A DNA stretch of 64,000 nucleotides, from assembly GCF_003355155.1 (NCBI RefSeq), contig NZ_CP031320.1, positions 6,809,861 to 6,873,860 of the forward strand. The letters run 5' to 3'. Positions 16,009-26,219 of the stretch are shown piece by piece. Position numbers and translations under genes: made by a program. This DNA comes from Streptomyces armeniacus (GTDB lineage Bacteria > Actinomycetota > Actinomycetes > Streptomycetales > Streptomycetaceae). Below the pieces are notes generated by a model, which was not told the DNA's origin, made no database searches, and saw nothing but the letters and a program-made list of their open reading frames with translations. The first letter of the stretch is position 1. The number at the start of each line of letters is the position of its first letter.

Positions 16009-18026
16009 CCACCACGACCCTCGCCGTCCTCGTCCCCCTGCTGCCCTTCCTCGGCGCCGTCGCCGGTCTGCTGCTGGGCCGTACGGCACCCGGCTTCGTA
16101 CGGCCGCTCGCCGTGCTGCCCACCCTCCTCGCGACCGTCTTCGCCTGCTTCATCGCCGCCGAGCACGGCAAGAGCGACGCGCTGAAGGCGGCCACCGAGC
16201 TGACGCCCACCGGCAACGAAGCCCTCCCCATCCAGCTCGCCCTGCACATCGACGGCTTCGCCGCGCTGGTCGCCATCCTGGTCGGGGTCGTCGCCGGCTG
16301 CGTGCAGCTCTACTCCACCGGCTACCTGCGCGACGACCCGCGCTACTCCTCGTACGCCGCCCTCGTCTCCCTCTTCACCGCCGCGATGTTCCTCGTCGTC
16401 TACAGCGACGACCTCATCGTGCTGCTGGTCGGCTGGGAGATCATGGGCATCTGCTCGTACTTCCTGGTCGGGCACTACTGGCAGACGCGGGCCGCGCGCG
16501 ACGCGTCCATGAAGGCGTTCCTGGTCACCAAGCTCGGCGACGTCCCCTTCCTGATCGGCATCCTGGCTCTGGCCACCGAGATGGGCAGCTTCCGGATCAG
16601 CACCATCGTCACCCGGGTCGGCTCCTCACTCTCCGGCTTCGAACTCGAACACCCCACTCTCATCGCGCTGCTGCTGCTCGCCGGGATCGCGGGCAAGTCC
16701 GCGCTGTTTCCGCTGCACACGTGGCTGCCCGACGCGATGGCCGGCCCCACGCCCGTCTCCGCGCTGATCCACGCCGCGACGATGGTCGCCGCCGGCGTGT
16801 ACTTCGTCGCCCGGCTGCTGCCCGTCTTCGCCGCGTCCGCCGCCGCCCTCTCCGTACTGGCGGTGATGGCCGCCGTCACCATGGTCGGCTCGGCGCTCGC
16901 CGCGCTCGCCCAAGACGACGTGAAACGCGTCCTGGCCTACTCGACCATCGGCCAACTCGCCTACATGGCGGGCGCCCTGGCCGTCGCCGACCGCGGCGCG
17001 GCCGTCTTCCACCTCCTCTCCCACGGCGCCTTCAAGGCGCTGCTGTTCCTCGGCGCGGGCGTCCTCATCCACACCGCCGGCACCAACTCGCTGGCCGCGA
17101 TGGCCCGTATGCGCGGCATCGCCCGGCGCGCCCCCGACGCGTGCTGGACGATGGCCATCGCGCTCCTCGCGCTCGCCGCCATCCCGCCCTTCGCGGGCTT
17201 CTTCTCCAAGGAGGCGGTGCTCGGCGCCGCCGAGCACGCCGCGATCGGCGACGCCCGCGGCGTGCCCACCGGCGCCGGCTGGACCGTGCTCGTCGCCGGT
17301 CTGCTCACCGCCCTCCTCACCGCGGCCTACGCCGCCCGCCTCTGGCTGCTCGCCTTCCGCGGCGACGGCCCGCAGGAGGCCCCCGACCACGGCCGCGAGC
17401 CGCTCGTCATGAACTCGGTGCTCTGGGCGCTCGCCCTCCCCTCCCTCGCCTTCGGCATCCTCTACGGCGCCCTGCCGGACTGGTTCGACGGCCACTCGCT
17501 GACCCCGACCCTCACCACCTCCGTGCTCGGCACCGGCCTCGCCGGAGTGGGCGCGATCGTGACGTACGCCGCGTGGCGGCACACCACCGCGCTCGCCGCC
17601 CGCGTCCCGCTCGGCGCCGTCGCCGCGCACCCCGGGAGCGACCCGTCCGTGTCCGAGGCCGAGGCCATCGCCAGCCACGAGCCCGCTTATGGCGACATTG
17701 CCGCCGCCCGCGACCCCGCCGACCCCGGCCGGCTGCTGCTCGGGCCCTTGCACCGGCACGCCGCGCGCGGCTTCCACCTCGACGCCGTGTACGCGGCACT
17801 GTTCGTACGCCCCGTCCAGGCCGCCGCCCGGCTGGTGCGCTTCCTGGACCGCGAGGTCGTCGACACGTATGTACGCGGCGCCGGGCTCGGACCCAGGCTT
17901 CTCGGCACCGCCGTACGCCGGGCCCAGACCGGAAACGCGCAGACCTATCTCGGCGCGCTGCTCGCCGGGTCCCTCGTGCTGGCCGTGGCCGCCGTCCTGG
18001 TGGCCGCCGGAACCGGAGGAGCCTGA
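16005..18026 (+). CDS. nuoL: NADH-quinone oxidoreductase subunit L
   Basis: A 673-residue antiporter-like proton-pumping subunit. The conserved core includes [17 protein letters not shown], the lysine-bearing [40 protein letters not shown], and [14 protein letters not shown]. The C-terminal part carries the amphipathic and anchor helices (roughly 600-673). The GTG start overlaps the nuoK stop. nuoM begins only 2 bases after its stop. Confidence 0.95.
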   Translation: MTTTTLAVLVPLLPFLGAVAGLLLGRTAPGFVRPLAVLPTLLATVFACFIAAEHGKSDALKAATELTPTGNEALPIQLALHIDGFAALVAILVGVVAGCVQLYSTGYLRDDPRYSSYAALVSLFTAAMFLVVYSDDLIVLLVGWEIMGICSYFLVGHYWQTRAARDASMKAFLVTKLGDVPFLIGILALATEMGSFRISTIVTRVGSSLSGFELEHPTLIALLLLAGIAGKSALFPLHTWLPDAMAGPTPVSALIHAATMVAAGVYFVARLLPVFAASAAALSVLAVMAAVTMVGSALAALAQDDVKRVLAYSTIGQLAYMAGALAVADRGAAVFHLLSHGAFKALLFLGAGVLIHTAGTNSLAAMARMRGIARRAPDACWTMAIALLALAAIPPFAGFFSKEAVLGAAEHAAIGDARGVPTGAGWTVLVAGLLTALLTAAYAARLWLLAFRGDGPQEAPDHGREPLVMNSVLWALALPSLAFGILYGALPDWFDGHSLTPTLTTSVLGTGLAGVGAIVTYAAWRHTTALAARVPLGAVAAHPGSDPSVSEAEAIASHEPAYGDIAAARDPADPGRLLLGPLHRHAARGFHLDAVYAALFVRPVQAAARLVRFLDREVVDTYVRGAGLGPRLLGTAVRRAQTGNAQTYLGALLAGSLVLAVAAVLVAAGTGGA

Positions 18027-18028
18027 CC

Positions 18029-19642
18029 GTGCTGCCCCTCAACGACACCACCATGGGCCTCCTGCTCGCGGCCGTCGTCGTGCTCCCCCTGCTCGGCTCG
18101 GCCGCGGCACTGCTCCCCGCGCCGCCCGGACTGAAGGGCACCGGCCCCGAACAGGCCGTGCTGCGCCATGGCGTGACCGTCACCGGCGTGGTGCTCGCCG
18201 GCGCGGTCCTGCTCGCTCTCGGCTTCGACCACGATCACCCGGCGGCCATGCAGGCCGAGACGGATATCAGCTGGATCCCGGCCCTCGACATCCGCATCCA
18301 CTTCGGCATCGACGGAGTCTCCCTCCCCCTGCTCGTGCTGACCGCGCTGCTGACCTTCCTCTGCGCGCTCTACAGCTACTTCCGGATGCCCTCAGGCCCG
18401 TCCGCCAAGGGCTTCGTCGCACTGCTGCTCGTCCTCGAGTCCGGCACCCTCGCCACCTTCGCCGTCCTCGACCTGATGTTGTTCTTCCTGGCGTTCGAGA
18501 TGGTGCTCATCCCGATGTACTTCCTCATCGCCCGCTGGGGCGGCGCGGAACGGGGCCCCGCCGCCTGGAAGTTCATCCTCTACACCCTCCTCGGGTCCGT
18601 TGTGATGCTCCTCGGCCTGCTCCTCGTGGGACTCGAGGCAGGCACGTTCGACATGGTGGCACTCGGCACTGACAACGGCCCCGGCACGGACGGCGGCGGC
18701 CCCCAACTGAGCCACACCGTGCAGCTCGTGGCCGTCCTCGCCATCGGCATCGGCCTCGCCGTGAAGACCCCGATGTGGCCGCTGCACAGCTGGCTCCCGG
18801 ACGCGCACACGGCCGCCCCCACCGTCGGCTCCGTGCTCCTCGCGGGCGTCCTGCTGAAGATGGGCACGTACGGCTTCGTCCGCATCCTGCTGCCCGTCGC
18901 GCCCGACGGGATGCAGACGTTCGCGCCGTACCTCGCCGCCCTCGCCACCGTCGGCATCATCTACGGCTCCCTCGCCTGCCTCGCCCTCGCCCGCCGCGGC
19001 GCCAAGGGCGACCTCAAGCGCCTCATCGCGTACTCCTCCGTGGGCCACATGGGCTTCGTGCTGCTCGGCATCTCGACCATGACCCGTACGGGCGTGAACG
19101 GCGCGCTCTTCGCGAACGTCGCCCACGGCCTCATCACCGGCCTCCTCTTCTTCCTCGTCGGCGCGCTCAAGGACCGCACCGGCACCACCGACCTCGACCA
19201 GCTCGCGGGCAGCACGGGCGCCGCGCTGTACGGGAGGGTGCCGCGGTTCGGCGGGCTGCTCGCCTTCGGGGCCGTCGCCTCGCTCGGGCTGCCCGGACTC
19301 GCGGGATTCTGGGGCGAGATGCTCGCCCTGCTCGGCGCCTTCCAGCCGGCCGACGGGCTGAGCCGGCCCGCGTACCTCACCTTCATGGCGTTCGGCGCCG
19401 TCGGCACCCTGCTCACCGCCGCGTACCTGCTGCTCGTCGTACGGCGCGTCTGCATGGGCGATCCGGAACAGCAGCCCGAGCCGGCCGAGGGGGCGGCGGC
19501 GCTGCCCGACATCCGCGGCCACGAGTTCGCCGCCTGGACGCCGCTCGTCGTCCTCACCGTCCTCGCCGGGCTCTGGCCCGCGGCCCTCCTCGGGCTCACC
19601 GACCCCGCCGTACAGGACCTCCTGCCAGGAGTGACCCGATGA
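18029..19642 (+). CDS. nuoM: NADH-quinone oxidoreductase subunit M
   Basis: A 537-residue antiporter-like subunit. Motifs are LAFEMVLIPMYFLIARWGG, VKTPMWPLHSWLPDAHTAAPTVGSVLLAGVLLKMGTYG (with the functional Lys residues), and LIAYSSVGHMGFVLLGI. The GTG at 18029 is preceded by GGAGGAG, which lies in the end of nuoL. An ATG eight codons later is an alternative start. The stop overlaps the nuoN ATG (ATGA). Confidence 0.95.
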   Translation: MLPLNDTTMGLLLAAVVVLPLLGSAAALLPAPPGLKGTGPEQAVLRHGVTVTGVVLAGAVLLALGFDHDHPAAMQAETDISWIPALDIRIHFGIDGVSLPLLVLTALLTFLCALYSYFRMPSGPSAKGFVALLLVLESGTLATFAVLDLMLFFLAFEMVLIPMYFLIARWGGAERGPAAWKFILYTLLGSVVMLLGLLLVGLEAGTFDMVALGTDNGPGTDGGGPQLSHTVQLVAVLAIGIGLAVKTPMWPLHSWLPDAHTAAPTVGSVLLAGVLLKMGTYGFVRILLPVAPDGMQTFAPYLAALATVGIIYGSLACLALARRGAKGDLKRLIAYSSVGHMGFVLLGISTMTRTGVNGALFANVAHGLITGLLFFLVGALKDRTGTTDLDQLAGSTGAALYGRVPRFGGLLAFGAVASLGLPGLAGFWGEMLALLGAFQPADGLSRPAYLTFMAFGAVGTLLTAAYLLLVVRRVCMGDPEQQPEPAEGAAALPDIRGHEFAAWTPLVVLTVLAGLWPAALLGLTDPAVQDLLPGVTR

Positions 19643-21264
19643 CCGCCACCGCAGTGGGCGCCGCCGCCGACACGGTCACCACCGTCGACACGGTCACCGC
19701 CGCCGGCGTCGTGCAGTCCGTCGACTGGCTCGCGATCGCCCCGCCGACCCTCGCCGCCGTGGCCGGTCTCGCCGTCCTCGTCCTCGACCTGTTCCTGCCG
19801 GAGGCGCGCAAGCACCTGCTCGGCTGGGCGGCCTGCGCCGGACTGGCGTTGGCGGGGCTGTCGATCCTGCCGCTGCTGGACGGCGACCGGAGCACGTTCT
19901 GCCTCACCACCCAGCCGGACGTGTGCAGTTACGTGGCCGACCCGTTCACGCTCGTCATCCAGTTCCTGGTGCTCGGCGGCGCGTTCCTCGCGGCGCTGCT
20001 GTCGATGGCGTCCGTACGGGACGAGCGGCTGCCCGCGGGCGAGTTCTGGTTCCTGCTGCTGTCCTCGGCGGCGGGTGCCGCGCTGCTCCCCGCCTCCCGC
20101 GACCTGGCGACCCTCGTGGTGGCGCTGGAGGTCGCGTCGCTGCCCGCGTTCGCGCTGGTCGGGCTGCGGCGCGGGGACCGTATGTCGTCGGAGGCGGCGC
20201 TCAAGTTCTTCCTGTCGTCGGTGGCGGCGACCGCCGTGATGCTCCTCGGCGTCAGCTTCGTGTACGCGGCCACCGGCTCGATGCACCTGGTCACCGTCGC
20301 CGACGCGCTGCCCGGCGCCGACGCGCGGCTGGAGACGCTGGCCACCACGGGCGTCGTGCTGACCCTGGTCGGCTTCGCCTTCAAGACGGCCGCCGCGCCG
20401 TTCCACTTCTGGGTGCCGGACACGTACGTCGGGGCGCCGCTGCCCGTCGCCGCGTACCTCTCGGTGATCGGGAAGGCGGTCGGCTTCTCCGGCCTCATCC
20501 TCGTCACCGTGATCGCCTTCCCCGGCTACGACCACATCTGGGGGCCCGCGCTCGCCGTGCTCGCCGCCCTCACCATGACCGTCGGCAACGTCGCCGCCCT
20601 GCGCCAGCGCCCCGAGCGCGAACACAGCGCCGTCCGCCTGCTGGCCTGGTCGTCCGTCGGCCAGGCGGGCTACCTCCTGGTCCCCATCGCCGCCGCGGGG
20701 AGCGCCGACCGTCCGGCGGAGGCCATCGGGTCGACCGTCGCGTACGCCCTGATGTACGCCGTCGTGAACTTCGGCGCGTTCGCCGTCGCCGCCCACGTCC
20801 GTACGGTCAGCGCGGCCCACCGCATCGACGACTACCGCGGCCTGTACGCGCGCCACCCGCTGGACGCACTCGCCCTCGGCTTCTTCCTGCTGTGTCTCGC
20901 CGGGCTGCCGCCGGGCGTCATCGGGCTGTTCGCCAAGGTGACCGTCTTCCGTGCGGCCGTGGACGCCGACCTGGGCTGGCTCGCCGTCGTCATGGCCGTG
21001 AACGTGGTCATCGCGCTCTACTACTACCTCCAGTGGACCGCGCTCCTCTTCCGTCCCTCCGAGGAGCTCCGCCCCTCCGGCGAACTCCGCCCCTCCGGCG
21101 AGCCGGCGCCCGCGCACGCCACTGCGCCCGCCACTGCGCCCGCCACCGCCGTACGCGTCGCCGCGCCCGTCACGGTCACCATCGCGCTCACCGGGGTGCT
21201 CGGCATCGCCCTGTCCGGTGCACCCCAGCTTGTCCTCCGCTTCGCCTCCGGGACGCTTCTGTAG
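19639..21264 (+). CDS. nuoN: NADH-quinone oxidoreductase subunit N
   Basis: A 541-residue antiporter-like subunit that closes the operon. Typical segments are LKFFLSSVAATAVMLLGVSFVYAATG, GFAFKTAAAPFHFWVPDTYVGAPLPVAAYLSVIGKAVGF and LLAWSSVGQAGYLLVPIAA. Between the last two helices sits a hydrophilic loop with short repeats (RPSEELRPSGELRPSGEP, then ATAPATAPATA), probably a local expansion. The ATG overlaps the nuoM stop. Confidence 0.95.
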   Translation: MTATAVGAAADTVTTVDTVTAAGVVQSVDWLAIAPPTLAAVAGLAVLVLDLFLPEARKHLLGWAACAGLALAGLSILPLLDGDRSTFCLTTQPDVCSYVADPFTLVIQFLVLGGAFLAALLSMASVRDERLPAGEFWFLLLSSAAGAALLPASRDLATLVVALEVASLPAFALVGLRRGDRMSSEAALKFFLSSVAATAVMLLGVSFVYAATGSMHLVTVADALPGADARLETLATTGVVLTLVGFAFKTAAAPFHFWVPDTYVGAPLPVAAYLSVIGKAVGFSGLILVTVIAFPGYDHIWGPALAVLAALTMTVGNVAALRQRPEREHSAVRLLAWSSVGQAGYLLVPIAAAGSADRPAEAIGSTVAYALMYAVVNFGAFAVAAHVRTVSAAHRIDDYRGLYARHPLDALALGFFLLCLAGLPPGVIGLFAKVTVFRAAVDADLGWLAVVMAVNVVIALYYYLQWTALLFRPSEELRPSGELRPSGEPAPAHATAPATAPATAVRVAAPVTVTIALTGVLGIALSGAPQLVLRFASGTLL

Positions 21265-21383
21265 GGGTCCGGCCGGGAACTGGCGGCCCTCATCTGGCGT
21301 TGACCAGTAGGTGAGGGTCCACTGGAGGGTGGAACGACCACCTGGCTCAGCGTTCCCCTGCTGCACCACCTGGAGGGCGTACC

Positions 21384-22247
21384 GTGCACCGCCGGCACAA
21401 CGGGCTGAGGACAGCACTGCTCCTCGCGGCACTGTCCGCCCTCATCGTCGCCATCGGCAGCTTCTTCGGCCGTACGGGCCTGCTGATCGCTGTCGTTGTC
21501 GCGCTCGGCACGAACGCGTACGCGTACTGGCACAGTGACAAGCTGGCGCTGCGGGCCATGCGGGCGCGGCCCGTCAGCGAGTTCGAGGCGCCCGAGCTCT
21601 ATCGGATCGTGCGCGAGCTGTCCACGGCCGCCCGGCAGCCCATGCCCCGGCTCTATCTGTCCCCGACACAGGCGCCGAACGCGTTCGCCACCGGACGCAA
21701 CCCCCGTAACGCCGCCGTGTGCTGCACGGACGGCATCCTGCGCATCCTGAACGAGCGGGAGCTGCGCGGCGTCATCGGGCACGAGCTGAGCCACGTCTAC
21801 AACCGCGACATCCTCATCTCGTCCGTCGCCGGAGCGCTGGCCTCCGTGGTGATGTTCCTGGTGAACTTCGCGTGGCTGATCCCGCTCGGCCGGTCCGACG
21901 ACGACGAGGGTCCGGGCCTGCTCGGCATGGTGCTCATCATGATCCTCGGGCCGCTCGCCGCCGCGCTGATCCAGCTCGCCGTCAGCCGCTCCAGGGAGTA
22001 CGCGGCGGACGCCTCCGGCGCCCGGCTCACCGGCGACCCGGCGGCACTCGCGTCCGCACTCCGCAAGCTGGACGCGGGCACGAAGCAGCTGCCGCTGCCG
22101 CCCGAGCCGCGCCTGGAGACCGCAAGCCATATGATGATCGCGAACCCGTTCCGCCCCGGCGTCGGGATGTCCCGCCTCTTCTCCACCCACCCGCCGATGG
22201 CCGAACGCATCGCACGGCTCGAACGGATGGGAGGTCCGCGGTCGTGA
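21384..22247 (+). CDS. htpX: Membrane zinc protease HtpX homologue (M48)
   Basis: A 287-residue membrane metalloprotease of family M48, a quality-control enzyme for damaged membrane proteins. Two N-terminal helices (about 10-50) precede the zinc motif in [13 protein letters not shown] (HEXXH) and a second helical pair; the third ligand is in [13 protein letters not shown]. The C-terminal [17 protein letters not shown] is typical. The GTG at 21384 follows TGGAGGGCG. Its stop shares bases with the GTG of the YccF gene (GTGA). It is separated from nuoN by 119 bases. Confidence 0.92.
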   Translation: MHRRHNGLRTALLLAALSALIVAIGSFFGRTGLLIAVVVALGTNAYAYWHSDKLALRAMRARPVSEFEAPELYRIVRELSTAARQPMPRLYLSPTQAPNAFATGRNPRNAAVCCTDGILRILNERELRGVIGHELSHVYNRDILISSVAGALASVVMFLVNFAWLIPLGRSDDDEGPGLLGMVLIMILGPLAAALIQLAVSRSREYAADASGARLTGDPAALASALRKLDAGTKQLPLPPEPRLETASHMMIANPFRPGVGMSRLFSTHPPMAERIARLERMGGPRS

Positions 22248-22648
22248 AGACTCTCCTCAACGTCATCTGGCTGATCTTCTCCGGCGTCTGGATGGCCATC
22301 GGATACGCGGTGGCCGGCGTCATCTGCTGCATCCTCGTCGTCACCATCCCGTTCGGCATCGCCTGCTTCCGCATCGCGGTCTACGCCCTGTGGCCCTTCG
22401 GGAACAGAGTGGTGCAGCGCGGCGACGCCGGGGCGGCCTCCGGCATCGGGAACGTCATCTGGTTGATCTTCGCCGGGATCTGGCTCACGATCGGCCACTT
22501 CCTGGCGGGCGTCGCGTTCTGCGTCACGATCATCGGGATCCCGTTCGGGCTGGCGCACTTCAAGCTGATGCCGGTCAGCCTGATGCCTCTCGGCCGGGAG
22601 ATCGTCCCGACGGACGCCCCGACGGCGTACCCCGGCTACCGCTGGTAG
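22244..22648 (+). CDS. YccF domain membrane protein
   Basis: A 134-residue membrane protein made of two similar halves, each beginning with [11 protein letters not shown] or [11 protein letters not shown] and containing [11 protein letters not shown] or [13 protein letters not shown], the YccF (DUF307) signature. Four hydrophobic segments are visible. The molecular role is unknown. The GTG start overlaps the htpX stop, so the two are co-translated. Confidence 0.88.
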   Translation: MKTLLNVIWLIFSGVWMAIGYAVAGVICCILVVTIPFGIACFRIAVYALWPFGNRVVQRGDAGAASGIGNVIWLIFAGIWLTIGHFLAGVAFCVTIIGIPFGLAHFKLMPVSLMPLGREIVPTDAPTAYPGYRW

Positions 22649-22660
22649 CGCGTACGGGCG

Positions 22661-23278
22661 TCACGACCGCGCCTCGCCGGCGTCGGCCGTGGTGCCCATG
22701 TCGCCCGCGTCGCCCACGATGCGGCGCATCGCCACGAGCAGGTCGTGCCCGGACAGTACGAAGTCCGGATCCAGCGCCTTCTGCACGATGAGCCCGGCCA
22801 CGAGCGTCTGGTAGAGCGTGCCGAAGACGCCGGCCTCCTCGTCCGAGACGTGCGCCTCCGGGACGCCGTTGAACAGCGAGACGAGTCCCACGCGCGCCTC
22901 TGGCTGCGCCCGTACGAACGCCGCCCGCAGCTCCGGGTCGGTGTCCGCGTGCAGTACGGCCTCCAGGTTCGACGACCACACCCGCTGGTGCTTCTCGAAG
23001 AGCGCCCCGACCGTGGCCCAGCCCGCCTCGAAGCGCTCCGCCAGGGGCGCGCCGGGATCGATCCCGGCCTCCAGCGCCTGCTGTACGTCGTCGGCCCACT
23101 CGCCCATCGCCGCGAACAGCGCCTCGCGCAGGAGGGCGTCCTTGGACCCGTAGTGGTAGCCGATCGAGGCCAGGTTCGTGCCGGATTCCCGCACGATGTC
23201 GCGTGCAGTCGTACGGGCGTACCCCTTGGCGAGCAGGCAGCGCTTCGCGCCTTCCAGCAGATCCTCGCGATGTCCCAT
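22661..23278 (-). CDS. TetR family transcriptional repressor
   Basis: A 205-residue TetR regulator. The N-terminal helix-turn-helix is residues 5-50 (LEGAKRCLLAKGYARTTARDIVRESGTNLASIGYHYGSKDALLREAL), with an all-helical ligand domain behind it. It is divergent from an MFS drug exporter with 83 bases between, the standard arrangement for a repressor that controls both itself and the pump. The ATG is at 23276-23278. The ligand is unknown. Confidence 0.92.
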   Translation of the reverse strand: MGHREDLLEGAKRCLLAKGYARTTARDIVRESGTNLASIGYHYGSKDALLREALFAAMGEWADDVQQALEAGIDPGAPLAERFEAGWATVGALFEKHQRVWSSNLEAVLHADTDPELRAAFVRAQPEARVGLVSLFNGVPEAHVSDEEAGVFGTLYQTLVAGLIVQKALDPDFVLSGHDLLVAMRRIVGDAGDMGTTADAGEARS

Positions 23279-23298
23279 GGCACGACGGTACCGCAGCG

Positions 23299-23360
23299 AT
23301 AGACGGGCGTATTACACAAACGTCATAGACAACCGTTTAAGACGCTCGTATAGTCGCCGT
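23299..23360. promoter_or_regulatory. Exporter promoter with three ATAG(A/T)C-N2/3-CGT repeats
   Basis: Similar elements start at 23299 (ATAGACGGGCGT), 23325 (ATAGACAACCGT) and 23350 (ATAGTCGCCGT), spaced 26 and 25 bases. The last contains TATAGT, a likely -10 hexamer for the exporter. The repeats are candidates for TetR operator half-sites in this 83-base divergent region. Confidence 0.45.
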
Positions 23361-23361
23361 C

Positions 23362-24975
23362 ATGACCTCGCCGAAGACCGCCGCCGACGCGGCCCGCGAC
23401 CGCGCCGACCGCGCCGGACGCGCCGGACGCATGGAGTGGGCCGCGCTGGCCGTTCTCCTGCTGCCCCTCCTTCTGGTCTCCATGGACGTCTCCGTCCTCT
23501 ACTTCGCCGTCCCGTTCATCTCCCGCGAGCTCGGACCCAGCGCCACCGAGCAGCTGTGGATCTTCGACATCTACGGCTTCGTCCTCGGCGGCCTCCTCCT
23601 CACCATGGGCGCGCTCGGCGACCGCGTCGGCCGCCGCAGGCTCCTGCTCACCGGCGCCGCGGCGTTCGGCGCCGCCTCCGTGGCCGCCGCGTACGCCACG
23701 ACCCCCGGCATGCTCATCGCCGCCCGCGCGCTCCTCGGCATCGGCGGCGCCACCCTCATGCCCTCGACGCTCGGGCTCATTCGCGACCTGTTCCGCGACG
23801 CGAAGCAGCGCGCCACCGCCATCTCCATCTGGTCCGCCGTCCTGACCGGCGGCGTCGCGCTCGGGCCCGTACTCAGCGGCGTACTCCTCGAGCACTTCTG
23901 GTGGGGCTCCGTGTTCCTGATGAACCTGCCGGCGATGGTCCTGCTGCTCGCGCTGGCCCCCGCGCTGGTCCCCGAGTCCCGCAACCCGTACACCGCCGCC
24001 CGCTTCGACTGGCCCGGCTCACTGCTCTCGCTCGCCGCGATCCTCCCGGTGATCTACGGCGTCAAGGAACTCGCCGCCCACGGCTGGGCGTTCGGGCCCG
24101 TCCTCGCCCTCGCGGCCGGGCTCGCCTTCGCCGCCGCCTTCCTGCGCCGGCAGCGCACCGCCGCACACCCGATGATCGACCTCGCGCTGTTCCGCAGCCC
24201 CGGCTTCGGCGCCGCGCTCGGCACCAACCTCGTCGCGATGTTTGTGATGGTCGGCTTCGCCATCTTCACCACCCAATACCTCCAGTCGGTGCTCGCGATG
24301 AGCCCGCTCGAGGCCGCCCTCTGGAGCCTGGTGCCGTCCGGGAGCGTCGGGGTCGCCGCCCCCGCCGCCGTCCAGCTCGCGCGCCGCGTCCCCCGCGCGT
24401 ACGTGATCAGCGGAGGCTTCGCGGCCGCCGCGCTCGGCTTTCTGGTCCTCACCCAGCTGCGCGCCGGCTCGCCCCTGGTCCTGGTGCTCGCGGGGGCGGG
24501 CGTGTACGCGATGGGCGTCGCAGTCGTGATGACCCTGGTCACCGACCTCGTACTCGGCGCCGCCCCCGCCGAACAGGCGGGCACCGCCTCCGGGTTGCTG
24601 GAGAGCGTCACGGAGTTCGGCGGCGCCCTGGGCATGGCCGTCCTCGGCAGCGTCGGCGCCGCCGTCTACCGCCACCAGGCCGCCGACACCCTCCCCGGCG
24701 GCCTCCCGGGCGACGCGGCGGACGCCGCCCGCGAGACGCTCGGCGGCGCGGGCGCGGTGGCCGGCCGGCTACCGGAGCCGACCGGAGACGCGCTGCTCAC
24801 CGCGGCCCGCGCGGCCTTCACCGACGGCATGAACGCCGCGGCGGTCGCGGGCGCCGTACTCACCGCGACCGCGGCCGTCGCCACCGCGCGCGCCCTGCGC
24901 ACCGTACGGGCCCCCGCGCCCGCGGCTCCTACGCCCGCCGCCGCTCCGGAGGACGGCAAGATCAGCGGTAGTTGA
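23362..24975 (+). CDS. MFS multidrug exporter, DHA2 (14-TM, EmrB/QacA-like)
   Basis: A 537-residue proton-coupled exporter with 14 predicted helices. Family marks are the N-terminal [22 protein letters not shown], the motif-A loop [12 protein letters not shown], the [16 protein letters not shown] segment, and the motif-C-like [27 protein letters not shown]. The cargo is probably a toxic small molecule, sensed by the divergent TetR regulator. The ATG at 23362 follows a short leader. The 3' end overlaps the convergent YajQ gene by 14 bases. Confidence 0.92.
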   Translation: MTSPKTAADAARDRADRAGRAGRMEWAALAVLLLPLLLVSMDVSVLYFAVPFISRELGPSATEQLWIFDIYGFVLGGLLLTMGALGDRVGRRRLLLTGAAAFGAASVAAAYATTPGMLIAARALLGIGGATLMPSTLGLIRDLFRDAKQRATAISIWSAVLTGGVALGPVLSGVLLEHFWWGSVFLMNLPAMVLLLALAPALVPESRNPYTAARFDWPGSLLSLAAILPVIYGVKELAAHGWAFGPVLALAAGLAFAAAFLRRQRTAAHPMIDLALFRSPGFGAALGTNLVAMFVMVGFAIFTTQYLQSVLAMSPLEAALWSLVPSGSVGVAAPAAVQLARRVPRAYVISGGFAAAALGFLVLTQLRAGSPLVLVLAGAGVYAMGVAVVMTLVTDLVLGAAPAEQAGTASGLLESVTEFGGALGMAVLGSVGAAVYRHQAADTLPGGLPGDAADAARETLGGAGAVAGRLPEPTGDALLTAARAAFTDGMNAAAVAGAVLTATAAVATARALRTVRAPAPAAPTPAAAPEDGKISGS

Positions 24976-25450
24976 CGAACTGCAGCGGGAAGTCGAGGTC
25001 CTTGCCCTTCAGCAGCGCGATGATCTCCTGCAGCGCGTCCCGGCTCTTGGACGTCACCCGCAGCTCGTCGCCCTGCACCTGCGCCTTGACGCCCTTCGGG
25101 CCCTCGTCGCGGATGATCTTCGCGACCTTCTTGGCATCGTCCTGGGAGATGCCTTCCTTCAGCGTCGCGAAGAGCTTGTACTCCTTGCCCGACGCCTGCG
25201 GCTCCCCGGCGTCCAGGGCCTTCAGCGAGATCCCGCGCTTCACCAGCTTCGCCTGGAAGATGTCGAGGACGGCCTTCACCCGCTCCTCGGCATTGGCGCG
25301 CATCTCGATCTTGTCCCCGGACCAGGCGATCGAGGCGCCCACGCCCTTGAAGTCGTAGCGCTGCGCGATCTCCTTGGCGGCTTGGTTGAGGGCGTTGTCG
25401 ACCTCCTGCCGCTCGACCTTCGAGACGATGTCGAAACTGGAGTCGGCCAT
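24962..25450 (-). CDS. YajQ family (DUF520) nucleotide-binding protein
   Basis: A 162-residue protein matching the YajQ family along its full length. It starts [24 protein letters not shown] and ends [23 protein letters not shown]. YajQ-like proteins bind nucleotides, and c-di-GMP in some bacteria, and act with regulators or RNA; the role in actinomycetes is not settled. The ATG at 25448-25450 was chosen because family similarity begins there; six further codons lie upstream in frame. It is convergent with the MFS gene, overlapping by 14 bases. Confidence 0.92.
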   Translation of the reverse strand: MADSSFDIVSKVERQEVDNALNQAAKEIAQRYDFKGVGASIAWSGDKIEMRANAEERVKAVLDIFQAKLVKRGISLKALDAGEPQASGKEYKLFATLKEGISQDDAKKVAKIIRDEGPKGVKAQVQGDELRVTSKSRDALQEIIALLKGKDLDFPLQFVNYR

Positions 25451-25649
25451 GGTGGATTGGCTCCTCACACTTAGATCCGGTCACATGGGCTACGGCCCAC
25501 TCGCGCGAACCGCGCCCGCCAGCCTAGCCACCCCCGTCCGCCGTCGAACGCCGATAATCCGGGTGGCGGACCACCCCCCGCCATCAGGTATGGTTTACCC
25601 CGTTGCCACGGAGCGCGGCCAGGAGCGGCGCCCAGAGCAGCAAAACCCT

Positions 25650-25731
25650 GGCGGTGTGCCCGAGCGGCCAAAGGGAGCAGACTGTAAATCTGCCGGCTCA
25701 GCCTTCCTAGGTTCGAATCCTAGCGCCGCCA
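25650..25731 (+). tRNA. tRNA-Tyr (GUA)
   Basis: The acceptor stem GGCGGTG pairs with CGCCGCC with one G-U. The anticodon loop CTGTAAA is closed by GCAGA/TCTGC, giving anticodon GTA at 25684-25686. A long variable arm (type II, as expected for bacterial tRNA-Tyr) and a TTCGAAT T-loop are present. The discriminator is A at 25731 and CCA is not encoded. The gene is followed at once by a strong terminator. Confidence 0.97.
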
Positions 25732-25740
25732 CAGCATGCA

Positions 25741-25783
25741 AAAGGGCCCGTGCCCAGCGGAAACGCTGAGCACGGGCCCTTTC
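25741..25783. terminator. tRNA-Tyr terminator, bidirectional
   Basis: A perfect 13-bp outer stem (25741-25753 with 25770-25782), one mismatch, then a CAGCG/CGCTG inner stem capped by GAAA. T-residues flank the right side and A-residues the left, so it can terminate both the tRNA and the convergent secreted-protein gene. Confidence 0.9.
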
Positions 25784-25796
25784 TTGCATCTCGGAG

Positions 25797-26219
25797 TCAG
25801 GCAGTGAACTTGTACCACCCCGAGCAGTAGTCATCGTCGTCATCCACCTGCACGCAGCCCCTGATGTTGTAGACCGTCCCCTCGGGAAGGTTCGTGTTGC
25901 GGCTCGTGCGGTCGTCCGGGTTCAGACCGCCATCGATCCGTTCCCCCCAGTCGGGGACGTTGTCCTTGTCGTACTGGATGTAGATGCGGTTGCCGGGGCT
26001 CTTCTGGCGGTAGGTGTGGAACCAGTCGCCCTTGTGCTTGAACTGCACGTAGCCCGCGTAGTCCTTGTAGCCGTTGGACGTGTCGTAGACCTTGATCGTC
26101 TCGTTGCTGCCCAGCGCGACCGGCCCGTCGCCGGGCGCAGCAGCGGCCGGCATCGCCAGCGCGCACACCGCACCGATCGCCGCCAGCGGCGTCGCCGCGG
26201 CCTTGAAGATCCTGCGCAT
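25797..26219 (-). CDS. Small secreted protein of unknown family
   Basis: A 140-residue exported protein. A Sec signal peptide (MRRIFKAAATPLAAIGAVCALAMPAAA, cleavage near residue 28) precedes a mature domain of about 112 residues rich in Tyr, Asp, Asn and Lys (KVYDTSNGYKDYAGYVQFKHKGDWFHTYRQKSPG). It ends in GCVQVDDDDDYCSGWYKFTA, where two Cys could form a disulfide. The composition suggests a small beta-rich extracellular domain. I do not recognise the family. The ATG follows GGAGGAG, and an imperfect hairpin lies in the leader. It is monocistronic. Confidence 0.8.
   Translation of the reverse strand: MRRIFKAAATPLAAIGAVCALAMPAAAAPGDGPVALGSNETIKVYDTSNGYKDYAGYVQFKHKGDWFHTYRQKSPGNRIYIQYDKDNVPDWGERIDGGLNPDDRTSRNTNLPEGTVYNIRGCVQVDDDDDYCSGWYKFTA

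Noticed and set aside
18961..21432. 823-aa minus-strand ORF opposite nuoM/nuoN
   Set aside because: It is a shadow of high-GC coding DNA: Arg/Gly/Glu-rich with no conserved domain, opposite intact complex I genes.
25650..25731. tRNA-Tyr as an integration (att) site for the accessory region
   Set aside because: No second copy of the tRNA 3' end, integrase or other mobility gene is visible in the window.
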